Shown: positions 10,366 to 19,486 of the stretch, one piece after another
Position numbering within the stretch: position 1 is the first letter of the stretch
Layout of the letters: each line of letters opens with the position of its first letter
From: Acidimicrobiia bacterium
GTDB taxonomy: Bacteria > Actinomycetota > Acidimicrobiia > Acidimicrobiales > SZUA-35
NCBI GenBank assembly: GCA_003231975.1
Contig: QIKW01000124.1
Span: 1-37,107, forward strand
Direction: 5' to 3'
Length of the DNA: 37,107 bases
Notes under the pieces: model-generated
What the model was told of the DNA's origin: nothing
Database searches by the model: none
Seen by the model: only the letters and a program-made list of their open reading frames with translations
Made by a program: the position numbers and the translations under genes

Positions 10366-11342
10366 GGCTTGAAGCGTAGATCTGACTGTGGCTGGCTGCT
10401 AGTCGTGCTGGCCTTCGTGAGCCGGTCCATCACTGCGTCAAGCAGATCGCCCCGTTCCGGAGGAACCACCAGGATTAGCTGGGCCCCGGAGGCATCGGCT
10501 GCCCGGAAGGCGCGGTACAGCCCCTCGGCGTAACCGGTGGCGTCCTCGGGCAACCACCAACTGAGGCTGTGCTGAACCGAAACGGGGCCAACGACGGCAA
10601 CGTCTGGCCGAAGCCTTCCGGGATCAACCGACGAGACAATCTCAACCTCAGCCCGGGGCGCGTAGTGCGAAGGCAGCATTCCCGCCGCTCTTGATTCGGT
10701 TGAGCTGCCGTCGACCACCGGGGCCCCAAGGACCGCCTCGATCTCTGAGGTCGAGACACCGCCCGGGCGAAGCAAAGTTGGGTCGCCACCTGCCAGTTCA
10801 AGAATCGTGGACTCGATCCCAAGTGTGGTTGACCCGCCATCTACCACTGCGTCTATCCGGCCGTCCAGATCGGCCAGAACGTGCTCGGCGGTAGTTGGGC
10901 TCACATGGCCGAAACGGTTCGCAGAAGGGGCGGCCAAACCACCTCCGAACGCCTCCAATATCGCTGAAGCTACAGGGTGCGAGGGCACGCGAATCCCAAC
11001 GGTTGCCCTTCCGCCAACCGCCAGGCTGGTGACCCGGTCTGTTCGGGGGAGGATCAGGGTTAGCGGCCCCGGCCAGAAAGCCTCGGCCAGATCCTGAACC
11101 CGCGGATCAGTAGGCGTCGCCCACAGGGTCAGCTGGTCGGCGCTTGCCAAGTGCACTATCAGTGGATGGCCCGGTGGGCGTCCTTTCGCCTCGAACACCT
11201 TGCGCACAGCAGCATCACTTGCAGCATCGGCGCCGAGGCCATAGACCGTCTCGGTTGGGATGGCAACGGTTCCCCCTCCGAGGAGGATTTGGGCCGCCTG
11301 ACTCACCTGGTCCGCGCCCAGTCGAAGCGTTCTGGTTGGCAC
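10362..11342 (-). CDS. L-threonylcarbamoyladenylate synthase, Sua5 type
   Basis: This 326-residue enzyme starts at a GTG at 11342. It makes threonylcarbamoyl-AMP from threonine, bicarbonate and ATP for the t6A37 modification of ANN-decoding tRNAs. The YrdC domain covers about residues 10-200: GGGTVAIPTETVYGLGADA, then KGRPPGHPLIVH, FWPGPLTLIL, VGIRVPSHP and AAPSANRFGHVSPT. Beyond this, RPGGVSTSEIE and AAGMLPSHYAPRAEV mark the linker and the C-terminal Sua5 domain, so this is the long Sua5 form and not the short TsaC. The gene lies six bases after mnmA and overlaps the aldolase gene by four. The pairing with mnmA and a cysteine desulfurase makes a tRNA anticodon-loop modification unit. Confidence 0.95.
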   Translation of the reverse strand: MPTRTLRLGADQVSQAAQILLGGGTVAIPTETVYGLGADAASDAAVRKVFEAKGRPPGHPLIVHLASADQLTLWATPTDPRVQDLAEAFWPGPLTLILPRTDRVTSLAVGGRATVGIRVPSHPVASAILEAFGGGLAAPSANRFGHVSPTTAEHVLADLDGRIDAVVDGGSTTLGIESTILELAGGDPTLLRPGGVSTSEIEAVLGAPVVDGSSTESRAAGMLPSHYAPRAEVEIVSSVDPGRLRPDVAVVGPVSVQHSLSWWLPEDATGYAEGLYRAFRAADASGAQLILVVPPERGDLLDAVMDRLTKASTTSSQPQSDLRFKP

Positions 11343-11348
11343 CGCTGA

Positions 11349-12377
11349 TCAGGCCGCGGTGGCGCCGCCTGCCACCTCGTCGCCCAGGTAGAACACAACC
11401 GACTGACCTGGAGCAATGCGGCGGCTCGGCTGGTGCCACTGCACCGTGGTGCCGCTCAGGCTGGCCGGGTTGGCCGGGCCATGGGCGGACGTCTGAACGT
11501 GCAGCTGATCGGCTACGGGTTGCGACACCCACCGAAGGCCCTTTATTTCAAGCGTCTCAGTCAGGGTGTCAACATGTGAGCCAACGGTGATCACGTTGTT
11601 TGCTCTATCTATGTCGGTAACGAAGCGGCGCTGGTCGTTGCCACCAAGGCCAAGGCCTTTGCGCTGGCCAATGGTTACCAATTGCACGGCCTCGGTCGAT
11701 CCGACCTGGCGGCCGGTGCCATCCACGATTGCTGCCGGGTTCAGGGGGATCCTGTCGCCAAGAAACTGTTTGCGGCCACCAACGGAGTGAATGAAACAAA
11801 CATCCTGGCTGTCGGGCTTGGCCGCGGTTCGCAGCCCCAATTCGGTCGCCAACTCTCGAACCTGGCCCTTGGTGAAGTTGCCGACGGGCAGCATTAGGCG
11901 TCGGAGCTGAGCCTGGTCAAGCATGTGAAGCACATAAGACTGGTCTTTCGCCATGTCTTCCCCCCTTGCGATACGGAAGGTCTTGTCTGGGTGTTCAACA
12001 ACTCGGGCGTGATGCCCGGTTGCGAGCATGTCGAACCCAAGCACGTCTGCTCTTCGCAACAGCTTGTCGAATTTGATGTGGCGGTTGCACTCTATGCAAG
12101 GGTTTGGGGTTTCTCCCTGGTCATATGCCGCAACGTAGGGCTCAACGACGTGACGATCGAAATCTTCACCGAAGTTGAAGACGTGATGATCGATCCCAAG
12201 TTGTTGCGCAACCCGCCTGGCGTCATCAACATCTGAAACCGAGCAGCAGCCAGAGTCTGAATCTCCGCCCCACAGCTTCAGGGTTACCCCAACGACGTTG
12301 TGGCCTTGGTCTTTCAGCAGGGCAGCGGTAACCGAAGAGTCAACCCCACCAGACATTGCAACCAGAACCTCACTCAT
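11349..12377 (-). CDS. mnmA: tRNA-specific 2-thiouridylase MnmA
   Basis: A 342-residue enzyme that thiolates U34 of Glu, Gln and Lys tRNAs with ATP and sulfur relayed from a cysteine desulfurase. The N-terminal ATP pyrophosphatase motif SGGVDSS lies at 9-15, and the family motif GHHARV at about 121-126. The two catalytic cysteines are Cys94 (ETPNPCIECN) and Cys194 (SQDVCFIHS), matching E. coli Cys102 and Cys199. The C-terminal beta-barrel starts near VGSTEAVQLVTIGQRKGLGLGG (split here by reading as two motifs, GSTEAVQ and TIGQRKGLG). Its start overlaps the desulfurase stop by four bases (12374-12377), which fits direct coupling of sulfur donor and acceptor. Confidence 0.97.
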   Translation of the reverse strand: MSEVLVAMSGGVDSSVTAALLKDQGHNVVGVTLKLWGGDSDSGCCSVSDVDDARRVAQQLGIDHHVFNFGEDFDRHVVEPYVAAYDQGETPNPCIECNRHIKFDKLLRRADVLGFDMLATGHHARVVEHPDKTFRIARGEDMAKDQSYVLHMLDQAQLRRLMLPVGNFTKGQVRELATELGLRTAAKPDSQDVCFIHSVGGRKQFLGDRIPLNPAAIVDGTGRQVGSTEAVQLVTIGQRKGLGLGGNDQRRFVTDIDRANNVITVGSHVDTLTETLEIKGLRWVSQPVADQLHVQTSAHGPANPASLSGTTVQWHQPSRRIAPGQSVVFYLGDEVAGGATAA

Positions 12378-13540
12378 CGGCCAAACCCGGAGTGGCGCTC
12401 AGCGGATCTGAGTCGCTTAACCGCGGCGGGAACCGCAGCCAGTGCGGCGTCTATATCAGCCTCTATGGTTTGATGCCCAAGCGACAACCGAAGCGAGCCG
12501 CCTGCCAGTTCGCGAGACATACCCATGGCAGCCAACACATGGCTTGGATCTTGTGCTCCACTGGAGCAGGAAGAGGCGGCCGAGGCGAAGATGTCGTCCC
12601 TCTCCAGAAGGAACAACAGGGCTTCGCTTTCCACATCCTCAAAAGCGAGATGGCAGATATTTGGGATCTTGCCAGACCGCTCGTTGCCCGAAATGCCAGA
12701 CTCGTGCACACCGGGAAGGGCATCGCGAATGCCGTCGGCCAGCCGATCACGAAGGGCGCCCACGCGGGCCACCTCTGCTGATCGAACCGCAACGGTAACA
12801 GCTGCGGCCGCGGCCATGGCTGCTATGCCAGCAACGTTCTGAGTGCCGTTGCGCCTGCCCCGCTCCTGACCTCCGCCAAGTGCCATTGCCGCCAGCTTCA
12901 CGTCGCCCCGAACCACCAGCGCGCCAACCCCTTTCGGGCCGCCAAACTTGTGGCCGCTGACCGAAATCAGATCGGCGCACGCGGCGTGAGCGGCGACGTC
13001 AATCCAACAAAGAGCCTGCACGGCATCGGTGTGAAACACCGCGGTTGGCGCCAGCTCTGCCACCACTTCTGCCACCGGTTCGAGCGGCTGGATCACGCCA
13101 GTTTCGTTGTTGACAGTCATCACAGAAACCAACGAGACGGGCTCTGGCGCCTCAGTTAGCAACTGGGCAAGAGCATCCAAGTCGATGAGGCCTTGAGGGT
13201 TGACCGGGGTCACCAGGCCGCCAAGATGAAGCACAGGATCCAACACCGCATTGTGCTCAACTGCTGAACACACCGCAGTTCCGCCAGTAGAACCGATGGT
13301 GCCCTGAACGGCAATGTTGTCTGCCTCGGTTCCCCCGCTGGTGAATACGATCTCGCCCGGTTTGGCGCCAAGCAATTCGGCCATCACTTCGCGGGCCTCG
13401 TCGAGCACTTGGGTTGCGGCTCTAGCCATGCGGTGAGCACCCGACGGGTTGCCGTACTGCGTTGTGAGCAACGGCATCATGGCCTCAACCGCGCAAGCAT
13501 GCATTGGCGTGCCTGCTGCATTGTCGAGGTAGTGGGCCAT
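12374..13540 (-). CDS. Cysteine desulfurase (NifS/IscS family)
   Basis: A PLP-dependent enzyme of 388 residues that converts cysteine to alanine and carries the sulfur as a persulfide. The start YLDNAAGTPM is typical of the family, with GGTEADN at 69-75, His96, Asp172 in FHTDAVQ, and the PLP lysine Lys198 in SVSGHKFGGPKG. The persulfide cysteine is Cys325 in AASSCSSGAQDPSHVL. The active-site loop is of the IscS/NifS type (with SSGAQDPSHVL after the cysteine). Overlap with mnmA suggests that it is the dedicated sulfur donor for s2U34, though it may also serve Fe-S assembly, since no other desulfurase is in view. It starts 11 bases after the RDD gene. Confidence 0.96.
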   Translation of the reverse strand: MAHYLDNAAGTPMHACAVEAMMPLLTTQYGNPSGAHRMARAATQVLDEAREVMAELLGAKPGEIVFTSGGTEADNIAVQGTIGSTGGTAVCSAVEHNAVLDPVLHLGGLVTPVNPQGLIDLDALAQLLTEAPEPVSLVSVMTVNNETGVIQPLEPVAEVVAELAPTAVFHTDAVQALCWIDVAAHAACADLISVSGHKFGGPKGVGALVVRGDVKLAAMALGGGQERGRRNGTQNVAGIAAMAAAAAVTVAVRSAEVARVGALRDRLADGIRDALPGVHESGISGNERSGKIPNICHLAFEDVESEALLFLLERDDIFASAASSCSSGAQDPSHVLAAMGMSRELAGGSLRLSLGHQTIEADIDAALAAVPAAVKRLRSAERHSGFGR

Positions 13541-13551
13541 GGCCCAAAAGA

Positions 13552-14544
13552 CTAGCGAGCTTGGCCCGAAGAATGGTTTGCCGGGACGGCCTTTGGCCCT
13601 TGTCGAAAACGCTCGGCGGGTGTTTGGCCGGGAGTTGCAGAGGCGAAAGCCTTCGAGTGCGTTGACGTTGCCAGGGGGGCAGTTGGGCCAAAACGGTGTT
13701 GGTAGGCAAAGATGGAGGCAACGACGTAGCCCTCGACTGCCACCGAAACGGGCCGCTCAACACCAGTGGCGCGCTGAACACCGGCGGCTAGTTGGGCTGC
13801 CACTTTGTGCCGGGCGTTGCGGTCGAGCTGGTCGGCCCGCAGCAGGAACTCGCGAAGTAGCGCGTACTGGGCGGGGGCCAGGCGGCTGGCGTCGAAGCGC
13901 TGACTGAATTCTTCGGCGTTACGGGCTGGGGCAAAAAATGTGGGGTTTGCATTTGCGGTATCAATCCGAATCACAACGGTGCCAGCAGCAAGATCGCCGA
14001 TCCGCTGACTTCGGCGAGTCAACAAAGCAGCCGTCAGCGCAGTAATACCTCCGGGAGGAATGAACGCTTCGGGGACCCACACAAGGGATCTAATGGCGGC
14101 GTGTCTGAACTTGACAGGTCCCCCTTCCAGGGTGATCACCCTGAGCCCCAGGACCTTTTTGCCAACCGTCGCCCCATCCCACACCGCCTCGATCATGGGA
14201 TACCCGAACTGAATAGCGAACACGCCGACAACAAGCAGCACCAACGCAACGGTGGAGGCGAAGGACACGAGCAGCATTAGCAGGAAAACCACAAACAGCA
14301 TCACCAGCTGGACGCCAAGATCAATCACCTTGGCCAGCAAGCGCGAGGCCACGCCTGCTGCCCGAAATTCCAACAGCACGGCTTCTGGGGTTACCACCGC
14401 GGTTGTGTGCAGGGATCTAGCGACATCGGGGTTTCCGATAGTTGGACCGCGACTGTCTGGACCCTCGATCGGCTCATGAACCAGGGGAACGTCGGCAACC
14501 GACAGCGGGGCAATTGCGGCTGAGCCGGCGGGCGCCGCTGTCAT
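13552..14544 (-). CDS. RDD family integral membrane protein
   Basis: The product has 330 residues from the ATG at 14544, which is preceded by a GGTGAG stretch at suitable distance. The frame is open to 14610, but an upstream start would run into the divergent gene. After about 45 variable residues, the RDD domain begins with AAGVASRLLAKVIDLGVQL, carrying the conserved Arg and Asp. Two or three membrane helices follow (LVMLFVVFLLMLLVSF, then VALVLLVVGVFAIQFGY), and then GATVGKKVLGLRVI and SQRIGDLAAGTVV, typical of the family. A hydrophilic C-terminal region of about 120 residues faces the cytoplasm and lacks a known domain. RDD proteins are often found beside MoxR/DUF58/SpoIIM genes; here it is 46 bases from the SpoIIM gene, divergent, although it shares a direction with the sulfur genes downstream. 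Confidence 0.9.
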   Translation of the reverse strand: MTAAPAGSAAIAPLSVADVPLVHEPIEGPDSRGPTIGNPDVARSLHTTAVVTPEAVLLEFRAAGVASRLLAKVIDLGVQLVMLFVVFLLMLLVSFASTVALVLLVVGVFAIQFGYPMIEAVWDGATVGKKVLGLRVITLEGGPVKFRHAAIRSLVWVPEAFIPPGGITALTAALLTRRSQRIGDLAAGTVVIRIDTANANPTFFAPARNAEEFSQRFDASRLAPAQYALLREFLLRADQLDRNARHKVAAQLAAGVQRATGVERPVSVAVEGYVVASIFAYQHRFGPTAPLATSTHSKAFASATPGQTPAERFRQGPKAVPANHSSGQAR

Positions 14545-14590
14545 TGGCTCACCACGATCGTCCAGCACGCCAACTACCGTACAGAGATAC

Positions 14591-15607
14591 ATGGACTTAG
14601 ATCGGTACATCGTCTACAACCGACCGCACTGGAGCCGGCTGGCCTTGCTGACCAGGTTGGTGCGTGACAAACCGAAAGAGTTGGGGCCCGCCCAAGTCGA
14701 TGAGTTCCTCTCGCTCTATCGCCGCGTGTCGAGCCAGCTCAGCTTTGTGAGAAGCCACTACCAAGACCCAACACTCACCGCCGAACTCAACCACACAATT
14801 GGCATGGCAAACGCCGCTCTGTACCAGCGCACAGCCAGCCCGGTTGCCGGCCTCCGGCGTTTCTTCGCCGTTAGCTTTCCCGGTGCGGTTTGGCATATGA
14901 GGAGAGCTCTGGGTGTTGCCGCGCTGCTGCTCTTGCTGCCTGCCATTGTTATGGCGCTGTGGTTGAGTTCATCTGACAGAGCCTTAGATCTGGCAGCCTC
15001 CGAGGCTCAGCGAGCGGCATACGTTGACGAAGCATTCGAGGACTACTACAGCTCTGCCCCTGCGGCTGAGTTCGCTACGTCGGTGCTGATAAACAACATC
15101 CAGGTCTCTTTCTTGGCTTTCGCTCTTGGTGTGTCCTTTGGTATCGGCACCGCCGCGGTTCTGGTGTTCAACGGCGTGAATTTGGGAATGGCGTGGGCGG
15201 TCTTCATAGTTGCTGGCGAACAGTCCAAGTTCTTCGGCTTGATCGCCCCGCACGGTTTGCTGGAGATGTCTGCCATTGTGGTGGCTGGCGCGGCCGGCTT
15301 GAGCATGGGGTGGGCGCTGATCGCTCCCGGAGATCGGACCAGAGGTGCCGCGTTCACCGAAGAGGCCAGGCGGTCAATCGTTGTGATCCTTGGCTTGATG
15401 ATCGCCTTCGTGATTGCTGGGATCATTGAGGCCTACGTAACGCCCGGACTTTCCACAGTGCCCCGAGTGGCGATTGGCGTGGTGGTTGAGGCAGTTGCAG
15501 TGGCCTACATAGTGGCGTTTGGACGCCGAGCAGAAGCATTGGGCTTCAGCGGCCAGATCAACGAGTTCCACGCCGGCCGCGGCCTCAGGGCGGCTCAATC
15601 TCTGTAG
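14591..15607 (+). CDS. SpoIIM-like (stage II sporulation protein M family) membrane protein
   Basis: A 338-residue membrane protein starting at ATG 14591. A soluble N-terminal region of about 95 residues (MDLDRYIVYNRPHWSRLA; FLSLYRRVSSQLSFVRSHY) precedes a first helix near 105-125. Then comes the family core FATSVLINNIQVSFLAFALG, with helices around 160-180, 190-215, 220-240, 265-285 and 290-310. Homologues in non-sporulating Actinobacteria occur with RDD, MoxR and DUF58 genes, as here; sporulation is not implied. The function is unknown, probably in the cell envelope. The gene is divergent from the RDD gene and is followed by the hairpin array at 15608-15877. Confidence 0.9.
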   Translation: MDLDRYIVYNRPHWSRLALLTRLVRDKPKELGPAQVDEFLSLYRRVSSQLSFVRSHYQDPTLTAELNHTIGMANAALYQRTASPVAGLRRFFAVSFPGAVWHMRRALGVAALLLLLPAIVMALWLSSSDRALDLAASEAQRAAYVDEAFEDYYSSAPAAEFATSVLINNIQVSFLAFALGVSFGIGTAAVLVFNGVNLGMAWAVFIVAGEQSKFFGLIAPHGLLEMSAIVVAGAAGLSMGWALIAPGDRTRGAAFTEEARRSIVVILGLMIAFVIAGIIEAYVTPGLSTVPRVAIGVVVEAVAVAYIVAFGRRAEALGFSGQINEFHAGRGLRAAQSL

Positions 15608-15877
15608 TCGGTCGAAAGGGAAACCCTTTCGACCGAGGATATTGGAGCGCCACGGAACTCGGAGAGTTCCACGGCGCCGGCCCGTTTCAGTCAGGACCGG
15701 CAAAGCCGGACCTGACTGCCCAGGGGGCTCCGGCGAAGGGAAGCCTCTGCCCCCTGGAACCCCCGCCTCGTAAGGGGGCTCCGCCCCCTTAGACCCCCGT
15801 TTTGCGTGGTCGCCGTCGGCGACCAGCGGGTAACTCCTGACCCGGATGGGCGAAGCCGGACCTGCGCCAGCAGGTCC
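15608..15877. repeat. Array of seven consecutive hairpins in a convergent intergenic region
   Basis: Almost every base between the two convergent genes belongs to an inverted repeat. H1, 15608-15636: 13-bp stem, 3-base loop (arm CGGTCGAAAGGG plus one pair). H2, 15647-15677: 5 + 7 bp around an AC/AC internal loop, 3-base loop. H3, 15688-15718: 8 + 5 bp with one A.A mismatch, loop AAA. H4, 15720-15757: 9-bp stem, 20-base loop. H5, 15771-15791: 9-bp stem (TAAGGGGGC / GCCCCCTTA), loop TCC. H6, 15807-15825: 8-bp stem (TGGTCGCC), loop GTC. H7, 15858-15877: 8-bp stem (GGACCTGC), 4-base loop. The arm sequences all differ, so this is not a CRISPR or simple repeat. It can act as a strong two-way transcription barrier; a structured RNA or a repeat-element remnant is also possible. 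Confidence 0.75.
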
Positions 15878-15882
15878 CAGTG

Positions 15883-17247
15883 TTACAACCGGCCGGTGGC
15901 TTTGGCTCCTAGGTAGGCATCGCCGAGGGCGGCGGCGAAGGTTTCTGGTGGGTGGTCAAGCACGATTGCGCCTTTGGCCTTCAGTTTGGCTGCGGTGCGT
16001 TGCCTGGCTTTGATTTCGGAAATGGCGGCAGCTCGCAGAAAGGCACCCTCCTCGCCTTCGGATGGCTCGACAGCCCACCGATCAAGCTCTGGGTCTCGCA
16101 CCGCGGCGATCACGAGGAGGTGGGTTCTAACTAACAGCGGGATCGAAGGCAGGAGGAACTGGTCTACTTCTTCGTCCCCCAGTTCGGTCAGCAAAATCAG
16201 GAGGCTTCGCCGCCGATACCTCCCAAGCACGTGCTGCATCACCGCCCGGTAGTCGGCTTCGGCCAACGCAGGCTGAATGTCGAACAGCGCTTCGGTTACC
16301 CTTGACCGCTGAGACCGGCTGTTTGATGGCTCAAGTGTTGTGTGCACGGTCCGGTCAAAGGCCAGCAGTCCCATCTTGTCACCGAGGCCGGTTGCCAGTT
16401 CGGCCAGCAACATTGCGCCATCCATGGCGTGTTCAACTCTTGGCACATCTTCCACCCGCCCTGCCGTCACTCGGCCGGTGTCAAGCAATACAAGCACTGT
16501 CTGGTTTCGCTCGGCTCGAAACGTGCGCACGATCGTTCGGCCGGAGCGGGCGGTCGCCGCCCAATCGATCCGCCGGGTCTCGTCGTCTGGGGTGAGTTCT
16601 CTGAGGCTGTCGAACTCGGTGCCGCCGCCGCGCCCCTTCGCCGACCGTAGGCCAACCTCGAGGATTCGGGCCTTACGTAGAACCAGTTCCGCTGTTTTGG
16701 CCGATCGAAAGGCAGGCAAGATTCTCAGCCTGGTTGGAACAAACCGTCGGCGCTGTCTGTATGCCAACTGGAGCGGGCCCGCGGTGCGAAGCACCACCTC
16801 GCTTGGTTGGAAACGGCCTCGCCGTTTGGGCCGCATCCTGGTGCGGGCGGTGGCGACGCCCCTGGCCGGAACCCTCAGCTTCACTCGGCGGGTGTCTGCT
16901 GCCAGAGACGGGGCCAGGTCGTCGACCAGCCAAACCGGGCCCGGTCGGCCCCGCTGTTGGCCGACCTCCCATGTCAGGTTGGCCTCATGGCCAATCGTGA
17001 CCGAAGAAGGATGGATGCGCTGCACGTCCAGCTTGGCTGGCGAGGCAGCCAGCAACAGATCAAGCCCGACCAGGAAAATCAATGCCGCGTTCACAACTAG
17101 GAACGCGCCACTGACTTGAAAGAGGCCAACCGACACTCGCCAACCAGGCGGCAACAGAAGAATCGCAAGGGCAGAAAGCGCCGCCAGCACGGCTAGGCGC
17201 CAGGTGGGCACGGGCCAGGTGCGGTATCGGAAACCGCGCTGGTTCAC
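15883..17247 (-). CDS. DUF58 domain protein (MoxR-associated, degenerate von Willebrand A domain)
   Basis: A 454-residue protein with two N-terminal membrane helices (about 18-36 and 43-66), a beta-rich region, and then the DUF58 signature: [19 protein letters not shown] at about 210-230, followed by [11 protein letters not shown]. Behind it lies a vWA-like domain in which the metal-site motif is LVLLDTGRV, so the usual DxSxS is degenerate (D-T-G). DUF58 proteins work with a MoxR AAA+ ATPase; the pair is thought to assemble or mature envelope or metal-containing complexes. The start overlaps the MoxR stop by four bases (17244-17247), which supports a coupled pair. It is the last gene of the minus-strand cluster and runs into the hairpin array. 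Confidence 0.93.
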   Translation of the reverse strand: MNQRGFRYRTWPVPTWRLAVLAALSALAILLLPPGWRVSVGLFQVSGAFLVVNAALIFLVGLDLLLAASPAKLDVQRIHPSSVTIGHEANLTWEVGQQRGRPGPVWLVDDLAPSLAADTRRVKLRVPARGVATARTRMRPKRRGRFQPSEVVLRTAGPLQLAYRQRRRFVPTRLRILPAFRSAKTAELVLRKARILEVGLRSAKGRGGGTEFDSLRELTPDDETRRIDWAATARSGRTIVRTFRAERNQTVLVLLDTGRVTAGRVEDVPRVEHAMDGAMLLAELATGLGDKMGLLAFDRTVHTTLEPSNSRSQRSRVTEALFDIQPALAEADYRAVMQHVLGRYRRRSLLILLTELGDEEVDQFLLPSIPLLVRTHLLVIAAVRDPELDRWAVEPSEGEEGAFLRAAAISEIKARQRTAAKLKAKGAIVLDHPPETFAAALGDAYLGAKATGRL

Positions 17248-18299
17248 GGGGCAGGCACCTGGGCAAGCAAGCCTTCCAACACGTGGTCTGCGTCGGTGCC
17301 CTCTATCTCAAGCTCTGGCCGAACCATCACCCGATGACGAAGCGTGGGCCTTGCCATTGCCTTCACTTCATCTGGGGTGACGTAGGCGCGCCCGGCCAGC
17401 CAGGCCCACGCCTTGGCCGCCTTTAGCAGCGCGGCGGCTCCTCGGGGCGAAACGCCAAGCATCAGGCTGGGAGACTGCCTCGTCTCACGCACCAAGCGCA
17501 CCACGTACTCCAACACCGGTTCTTCAACCACCACATTCGCCACTTCGCTTCTGGCCGCGGCCAGAAGGGCAGGGTTGGCAACGGCCCTGATTCCTGCCGC
17601 TATTGGATCGTGAGGGTCCATGCCTTTGTGGTGCCGGCGAACCACCTCGACCTCTTCATCTTGGCTGGGGTAGCCAACCACCAGCTTGAAGAGGAACCGA
17701 TCCAGCTGAGCTTCGGGAAGGGGGTAAGTGCCCTCGTACTCAATGGGGTTCTGGGTTGCGACCACCATGAACGGATTCGGTAGCGGCATTGGAACACCGT
17801 CGTTTGACACATGGTGTTCTTCCATCGCCTCCAACAAAGCGGCCTGGGTTTTTGGAGGGGTCCGGTTGATCTCGTCTGCCAGCAGCAGGTTGGTGAAGAT
17901 TGGGCCCTGCCGAAACCGGAACTCGCCCTTGTCGAAAATCACTTGGCCAAGAACGTCCGACGGCATTAAGTCTGGCGTGAACTGCACTCGGGATGCCTTC
18001 ACGTCAAGCGACGCGGCTGTTGCCTTGACCAGAAGGGTTTTGGCCACGCCGGGCACCCCCTCCAGCAACACGTGGCCTTCAGCCAGCAGAGCGCATAACA
18101 GGCCAGACAGCACGCCGTCTTGGCCAACAACAACTTTGGCCACCTCTGTGCGAATTGCCATGAACTCATCACGAACAGACGGGGGTTGAGGTTCCGGAGA
18201 CGGCCCAGTTGCTGGAGGCGGCCCAGCAGCTGGGGGCTGTGCAGTAGTTGGTGGCGGGGTTGCCGGTGTAGGCATCCCCGGTGGGGGCTGATCAGTCAT
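17244..18299 (-). CDS. MoxR family AAA+ ATPase
   Basis: This 351-residue ATPase has a proline-rich N-terminal 40 residues ([12 protein letters not shown] onward) not typical of the family core. The AAA+ domain follows: [13 protein letters not shown], Walker [18 protein letters not shown], Walker [20 protein letters not shown] with the MEEHHVS motif, sensor 1 [20 protein letters not shown], and sensor 2 in [16 protein letters not shown]. It should be an active chaperone-like ATPase acting on or with the DUF58 partner. It overlaps the DUF4350 gene upstream and the DUF58 gene downstream by four bases each, so the block is tightly coupled. Confidence 0.96.
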   Translation of the reverse strand: MTDQPPPGMPTPATPPPTTAQPPAAGPPPATGPSPEPQPPSVRDEFMAIRTEVAKVVVGQDGVLSGLLCALLAEGHVLLEGVPGVAKTLLVKATAASLDVKASRVQFTPDLMPSDVLGQVIFDKGEFRFRQGPIFTNLLLADEINRTPPKTQAALLEAMEEHHVSNDGVPMPLPNPFMVVATQNPIEYEGTYPLPEAQLDRFLFKLVVGYPSQDEEVEVVRRHHKGMDPHDPIAAGIRAVANPALLAAARSEVANVVVEEPVLEYVVRLVRETRQSPSLMLGVSPRGAAALLKAAKAWAWLAGRAYVTPDEVKAMARPTLRHRVMVRPELEIEGTDADHVLEGLLAQVPAP

Positions 18300-19486
18300 C
18301 TGGTTCTGCTTTCTGGCGAAGAAGACACAAGGTCAGCCGGCCGCTTGGCTTTGGGATTGGCATTTGGGTGTCGGCCTGGTAGATCGGCGCTGGCGATGCC
18401 ACGGTTGGAACCAACCAGGCCAGCACCCATGATTCGGTCGGTGCCAGCAGCCAGCGCAACGAGCCCCTCTTCAGACTGTGGCGCGGGCTCTGCCAGGACG
18501 AAGGAAAGCTCAGCTTCGGTAAGCTCGGTTTTGGCAGCAACAGTTGCAATCAGATCGGGAATGGGTCGCTCGTCGTGAACCCGATACTGAGATCGCAGGC
18601 GGCTTTCCAGGTCTTCCCGAATCAGCGATATAGCTGGGCCGTAACCAAGGGATCGGCGGCGCAACTCTCCAGATGCCTGTACCAGCAGGGAGCCAGGCAT
18701 TTCAACCGGAATTGGCTCAGATACCACCCGACCGAAGCGGCGCCCCAGCCACAGCATGGCCAGCCCAAGCGCAACCAGCAGCTGTATACCGAACCACCGC
18801 ACCCGCGTTGGAACCAGGTCGCTGAGCGTCTCGTCGCCAACAGGCACAACACTCGAATCAAAGACCACGGCAACCGAGGACTCCTGGGAGGGCATCAGAA
18901 GCCGCACGGCCAGCACTGCGTTGTCGTCGTCGCCAAGGCGCTCATTGGTTAAGAAATCTGGACCTCCAATGTGCACCAGCTCGCCCTCACCAAAGGGTTC
19001 GCTAACCACAAATGCGATGGTCTCGGAGCCAAAACAACCACGCTCGCCGCTGCCCTTGGCGAAGGCGACGGTTTTGGCGCTTACCCGCTGGACGTCGCTG
19101 AGAACAGGGATGTCGCATACTATCTGGGGGTATGAGATGACAAAGTCTTCCCTCAAGGCCTCGGCGATGTCGGGGCTCAACCAGGAATTGGCGTCGACGA
19201 TCACAGCCGTGCCGCCGTTGCTGACGAAGCTCTCGATTGCCTGCTGATCTTCCACAAAGCCGCGGTCAACCAGGACCAGCACCACATTGTCCTGACTGGT
19301 TGGAAGCCTCTGGTTCACATCCGCTCCCAGCTCTTCCAGCAGTTCGACAAGGGCCATGGTGCCGGTGGCGCTCGTTGAGGACGGATCCAAGGGTGGTCCG
19401 AAGGATCGGCCAGGGCCCAAGAACACAGCCAGCAGAAACACCAGAGCGATCAAGGCCAACCAGATGCCGCCGCCCTTCAGCGTCAT
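18296..19486 (-). CDS. DUF4350 domain membrane protein
   Basis: The product has 396 residues from an ATG at 19486, which overlaps the stop of the upstream gene by four bases; upstream in-frame sequence to 19579 lies inside that gene. One helix near the N-terminus ([18 protein letters not shown]) precedes an extracytoplasmic domain that begins [19 protein letters not shown] and includes [20 protein letters not shown], the usual DUF4350 pattern of a GATase-like fold. A second helix lies near 255-275 ([19 protein letters not shown]). The cytoplasmic C-terminal part includes [18 protein letters not shown], also typical. The far C-terminal 60 residues look disordered. The function is unknown; the family occurs beside MoxR and DUF4129 genes in Actinobacteria. 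Confidence 0.88.
   Translation of the reverse strand: MTLKGGGIWLALIALVFLLAVFLGPGRSFGPPLDPSSTSATGTMALVELLEELGADVNQRLPTSQDNVVLVLVDRGFVEDQQAIESFVSNGGTAVIVDANSWLSPDIAEALREDFVISYPQIVCDIPVLSDVQRVSAKTVAFAKGSGERGCFGSETIAFVVSEPFGEGELVHIGGPDFLTNERLGDDDNAVLAVRLLMPSQESSVAVVFDSSVVPVGDETLSDLVPTRVRWFGIQLLVALGLAMLWLGRRFGRVVSEPIPVEMPGSLLVQASGELRRRSLGYGPAISLIREDLESRLRSQYRVHDERPIPDLIATVAAKTELTEAELSFVLAEPAPQSEEGLVALAAGTDRIMGAGLVGSNRGIASADLPGRHPNANPKAKRPADLVSSSPESRTR

Noticed and set aside
9682-10533. Plus-strand frame of 283 codons
   Set aside because: Antisense to the class II aldolase and the end of the Sua5 gene; no motifs.
15608-15877. CRISPR array
   Set aside because: The repeated units are hairpins with different arm sequences and no constant repeat; no cas genes are nearby.
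16340-17119. Plus-strand frame of 259 codons
   Set aside because: Antisense to DUF58; Arg/Ser-rich shadow of a GC-rich gene.
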